Origin: Actinoallomurus bryophytorum
GTDB lineage: Bacteria > Actinomycetota > Actinomycetes > Streptosporangiales > Streptosporangiaceae
Assembly: GCF_006716425.1 (NCBI RefSeq)
Contig: NZ_VFOZ01000001.1
Location: 7,335,237 to 7,399,236, forward strand
Length of the DNA stretch: 64,000 bases
Reading direction: 5' to 3'
Below, piece by piece: positions 63,538 to 64,000 of this stretch; position 1 is the stretch's first letter, and each line of letters opens with the position of its first letter. Both the position numbers and the translations under genes were made by a program. A model generated the notes under the pieces. The model was not told the origin of the DNA. It saw only the letters and a list, made by a program, of their open reading frames with translations, and made no database searches.

Positions 63538-64000
63538 ATCGGCTGCTCCGTGGGTCGAGGACGTCGCGCAGGCCGTCGCCGAGCAGGTTGAACCCGAGCG
63601 TGGACAGCGCGATCATCACGCCGGGCCAGATCGCCAGCCACGGCGCCTGGTCGAGGAACTGCTGGGCGGCGGTGAGCACCACGCCCCACGACGGGGTCGG
63701 CGGCTGCACGCCGAGGCCCAGGAACGACAGCGTCGCCTCGCCGATGATCGCCGTCGGGATCCCCACGGTGGCCTGCACGATCAGCGTGCTGGTGGCACCC
63801 GGCAGGATGTAGCGGAACATGATCCGGCCATCGCCCGCGCCGTCGGCGACCGCCGCCGAGACGTAGTCCATCTCCCGCAGGGCGAGCACCTCACCGCGGG
63901 TGACCCGGATGATCCCCGGGAACAGAGAGACGCTGAGCGCGATGATGACGTTGCGCAGAGACGGGCCCAGGATCGCCGCCATGCCCACCGCGAAGATCAG
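63536..64000 (-). CDS. dppC: Di/oligopeptide ABC transporter permease (DppC/OppC type), C-terminal part
   Basis: The frame enters from the right edge and covers the last 154 codons of a binding-protein-dependent permease. It has at least four membrane segments and the EAA loop that docks the ATPases: EMDYVSAAVADGAGDGRIMF, then RYILPGATSTLIVQATVGIP. The end, GEATLSFLGLGVQPPTPSWG and FNLLGDGLRDVLDPR, is characteristic of DppC. The rest of the operon (other permease and binding protein) should lie beyond 64000. Confidence 0.92.
   Translation of the reverse strand: MIFAVGMAAILGPSLRNVIIALSVSLFPGIIRVTRGEVLALREMDYVSAAVADGAGDGRIMFRYILPGATSTLIVQATVGIPTAIIGEATLSFLGLGVQPPTPSWGVVLTAAQQFLDQAPWLAIWPGVMIALSTLGFNLLGDGLRDVLDPRSSR

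Overview
The window is chromosomal DNA from a high-GC Gram-positive bacterium (Actinomycetota). Codon use is strongly G/C at third positions, GTG starts are common, and several genes look leaderless, with a TAnnnT -10 box about 7 bases before the start codon. A phosphatidylinositol mannoside cassette (pgsA, acyltransferase, pimA) and a thrS-HIT-pgsA-pimA-pdxS-pdxT-YebC-ruvCAB-yajC-secDF-apt-rel order, known from mycobacteria and their relatives, point to a filamentous actinomycete, perhaps near Streptosporangiales/Thermomonosporaceae. The genus cannot be fixed from this sequence alone.

Layout. 1-2205: the start of a proline-rich protein, then a minus-strand operon (HTH regulator, Clp N-domain protein, GNAT acetyltransferase) led by a leaderless promoter carrying two perfect 16-bp palindromes. 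2405-8897: leucine-catabolism-type acyl-CoA carboxylase subunits split by a TnpB element remnant, an enoyl-CoA hydratase, a CPBP-family membrane protein and a Ppx/GppA phosphatase. 8951-13241: an accessory island with a TetR regulator, a His-rich mini-lipoprotein and an XRE-TPR regulator divergent from a 48-residue secreted peptide. It is followed by a decayed second copy of the same block, including an 18-bp tandem repeat. 13283-17099: thioredoxin, then a cation exchanger under a manganese-type (yybP-ykoY) riboswitch, back to back with thrS under a threonine-rich leader-peptide attenuator.

17139-29021 holds an Asp23-type protein, HIT hydrolase, DCC protein, EF-G-like GTPase, PIM synthesis, a DUF3048 lipoprotein, vitamin B6 synthesis (pdxS, pdxT) and YebC. 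29081-36262 holds an Eis-like acetyltransferase, the Holliday-junction set ruvCAB and the Sec accessory set yajC-secD-secF. 36398-45993 holds apt, rel (ppGpp), a DUF349 protein, a cyclophilin, an MBL hydrolase, hisS and aspS. 46039-55391 holds a GNAT, rarA, two small membrane proteins, alaS, ruvX, mltG, aroE with an unusual 25-unit pentapeptide-repeat tail, and an rRNA methyltransferase. 55404-57917 is the infC-rpmI-rplT translation operon, with an AUC start codon for IF3, plus a SpoU-type methyltransferase. 58043-64000 holds a phosphotransferase, a TauE/SafE permease, gamma-glutamyltransferase and a di/oligopeptide ABC transporter that continues past the edge.

Most of the window is conserved housekeeping. 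The parts that look least described are the XRE-TPR/secreted-peptide pair with its degenerate duplicate (about 8.95-13.24 kb), the HTH-ClpN-GNAT operon with twin operators, the back-to-back RNA switches at 14.7-15.0 kb, and the aroE repeat tail. No tRNA, rRNA or CRISPR array was seen. All functional statements are from reading the sequence; no database search was run.
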